Source: Bacteroides sp. (GTDB taxonomy: Bacteria > Bacteroidota > Bacteroidia > Bacteroidales > Bacteroidaceae). Taken from it: DNA of 25,380 nt. The notes under the pieces are model-generated. The model had not been told where the DNA came from, searched no databases, and saw only the letters and a list, made by a program, of their open reading frames with translations. Shown one piece after another: positions 24,923-25,380 of the stretch. How positions within the stretch are numbered: position 1 is the stretch's first letter; each line of letters starts with the position of its first letter. A program made the position numbers and the translations under genes. The stretch covers positions 1-25,380 of the forward strand of contig JAUMWZ010000004.1 of NCBI GenBank assembly GCA_030529405.1, read 5' to 3'.

Positions 24923-25380
24923 ATGAAACTTAGAAATAAATATATATTTGGGATATTGACTCTTGCTTCTTTGTTAAGTGGATGCATACAAGAAGATGTG
25001 CCTACATTTGATAAAGACTCAGATGCAGTTTATTTTCCTGAAAACAAAAAAGATTTGACCAAAAGAGTAAACTTAGGAAACATCATACCGACAGATGACT
25101 CTGAAGACACAAAGTTTATTGTGCAGATTAAACTAATGGGGAGAATGTATGACCAGCCAAGAAAGGTTACATTCGGGAAAAGAGCTATAGAAGGATATGA
25201 TATGCCTGAATTTACAATACCTGAAGTTGTGTTCCAAAAAGGAGAGGTAATAAAAGACATCGAATTTGTATTCAAAAAACCAGCAGAACTAAATAAAGAA
25301 TACGGAGTAACTGTATTCATTTCTTCAGTAAACTCAGAAGAAACCATCGGAGGTGGAGTATTAGATCATGAGGAAGTAAC
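24923..25380 (+). CDS. DUF4843-like lipoprotein, partial
   Basis: ATG at 24923 opens 152 complete codons that continue past the window edge. The lipoprotein signal ends LLSGC (lipidated Cys21), followed by the family-like QEDVPTFDKDSDAVYFPE and a beta-rich segment with FIVQIKLMGRMYDQPRKVTF. Small lipoproteins of the DUF4843 type are often found directly after SusC/SusD genes and are thought to be surface-exposed accessory binders. The 24-bp gap to the SusD gene puts it in the same operon. The family assignment is from the lipobox, the 'YF' strand and the context; the C-terminus is not seen. Confidence 0.7.
   Translation, partial: MKLRNKYIFGILTLASLLSGCIQEDVPTFDKDSDAVYFPENKKDLTKRVNLGNIIPTDDSEDTKFIVQIKLMGRMYDQPRKVTFGKRAIEGYDMPEFTIPEVVFQKGEVIKDIEFVFKKPAELNKEYGVTVFISSVNSEETIGGGVLDHEEV

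Overview
The window looks like chromosomal DNA from a low-GC member of the Bacteroidota, most likely order Bacteroidales. The grounds are two SusC/SusD outer-membrane pairs, a DUF4843-type lipoprotein, DUF2723 and DUF4271 membrane proteins, a hemD-rnpA-yidD-tatD-tyrS neighbourhood, and promoters of the TTTG-N19/20-TAnnTTTG type. The genus cannot be fixed from the sequence alone.

Layout. Positions 1-8326 (minus strand) are one envelope-uptake cluster, in transcription order: a FecA-like TonB-dependent receptor, a SusC-type receptor without an STN domain, a SusD lipoprotein, and a lipoprotein of the 'substrate import-associated zinc metallohydrolase' type that is cut by the window edge. The HExxH site of that last protein is degenerate. 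The cluster's leader (8327-8562) holds a promoter candidate, a possible 16-residue leader peptide and a terminator-like hairpin, so attenuation is possible. From 9082 to 18013 (plus strand) lie core genes: a DUF2723 multi-pass glycosyltransferase-like protein, a NodB deacetylase, a LOG-family protein, DUF4271, hemD, rnpA, yidD, tatD and tyrS, followed by tRNA-Gln(TTG) with its own promoter and terminator. From 19036 to the right edge is a second envelope locus: a periplasmic protein resembling the N-terminal half of TlpA-type proteins but without a thioredoxin domain, a SusC with an STN domain, a SusD, and a partial DUF4843-like lipoprotein.

The most unusual signal is non-coding. Four intergenic gaps (978-1065, 8846-8933, 13123-13210, 18368-18455) each carry a tandem array of four AT-rich 22-bp units with the core TGCAAACCATATATA. 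All sit in the same orientation on the plus strand and in exact 22-bp register, whatever the direction of the neighbouring genes. No feature type assigned here explains them. They could be binding-site arrays for a DNA-bending or nucleoid protein, or remnants of a small dispersed repeat element.
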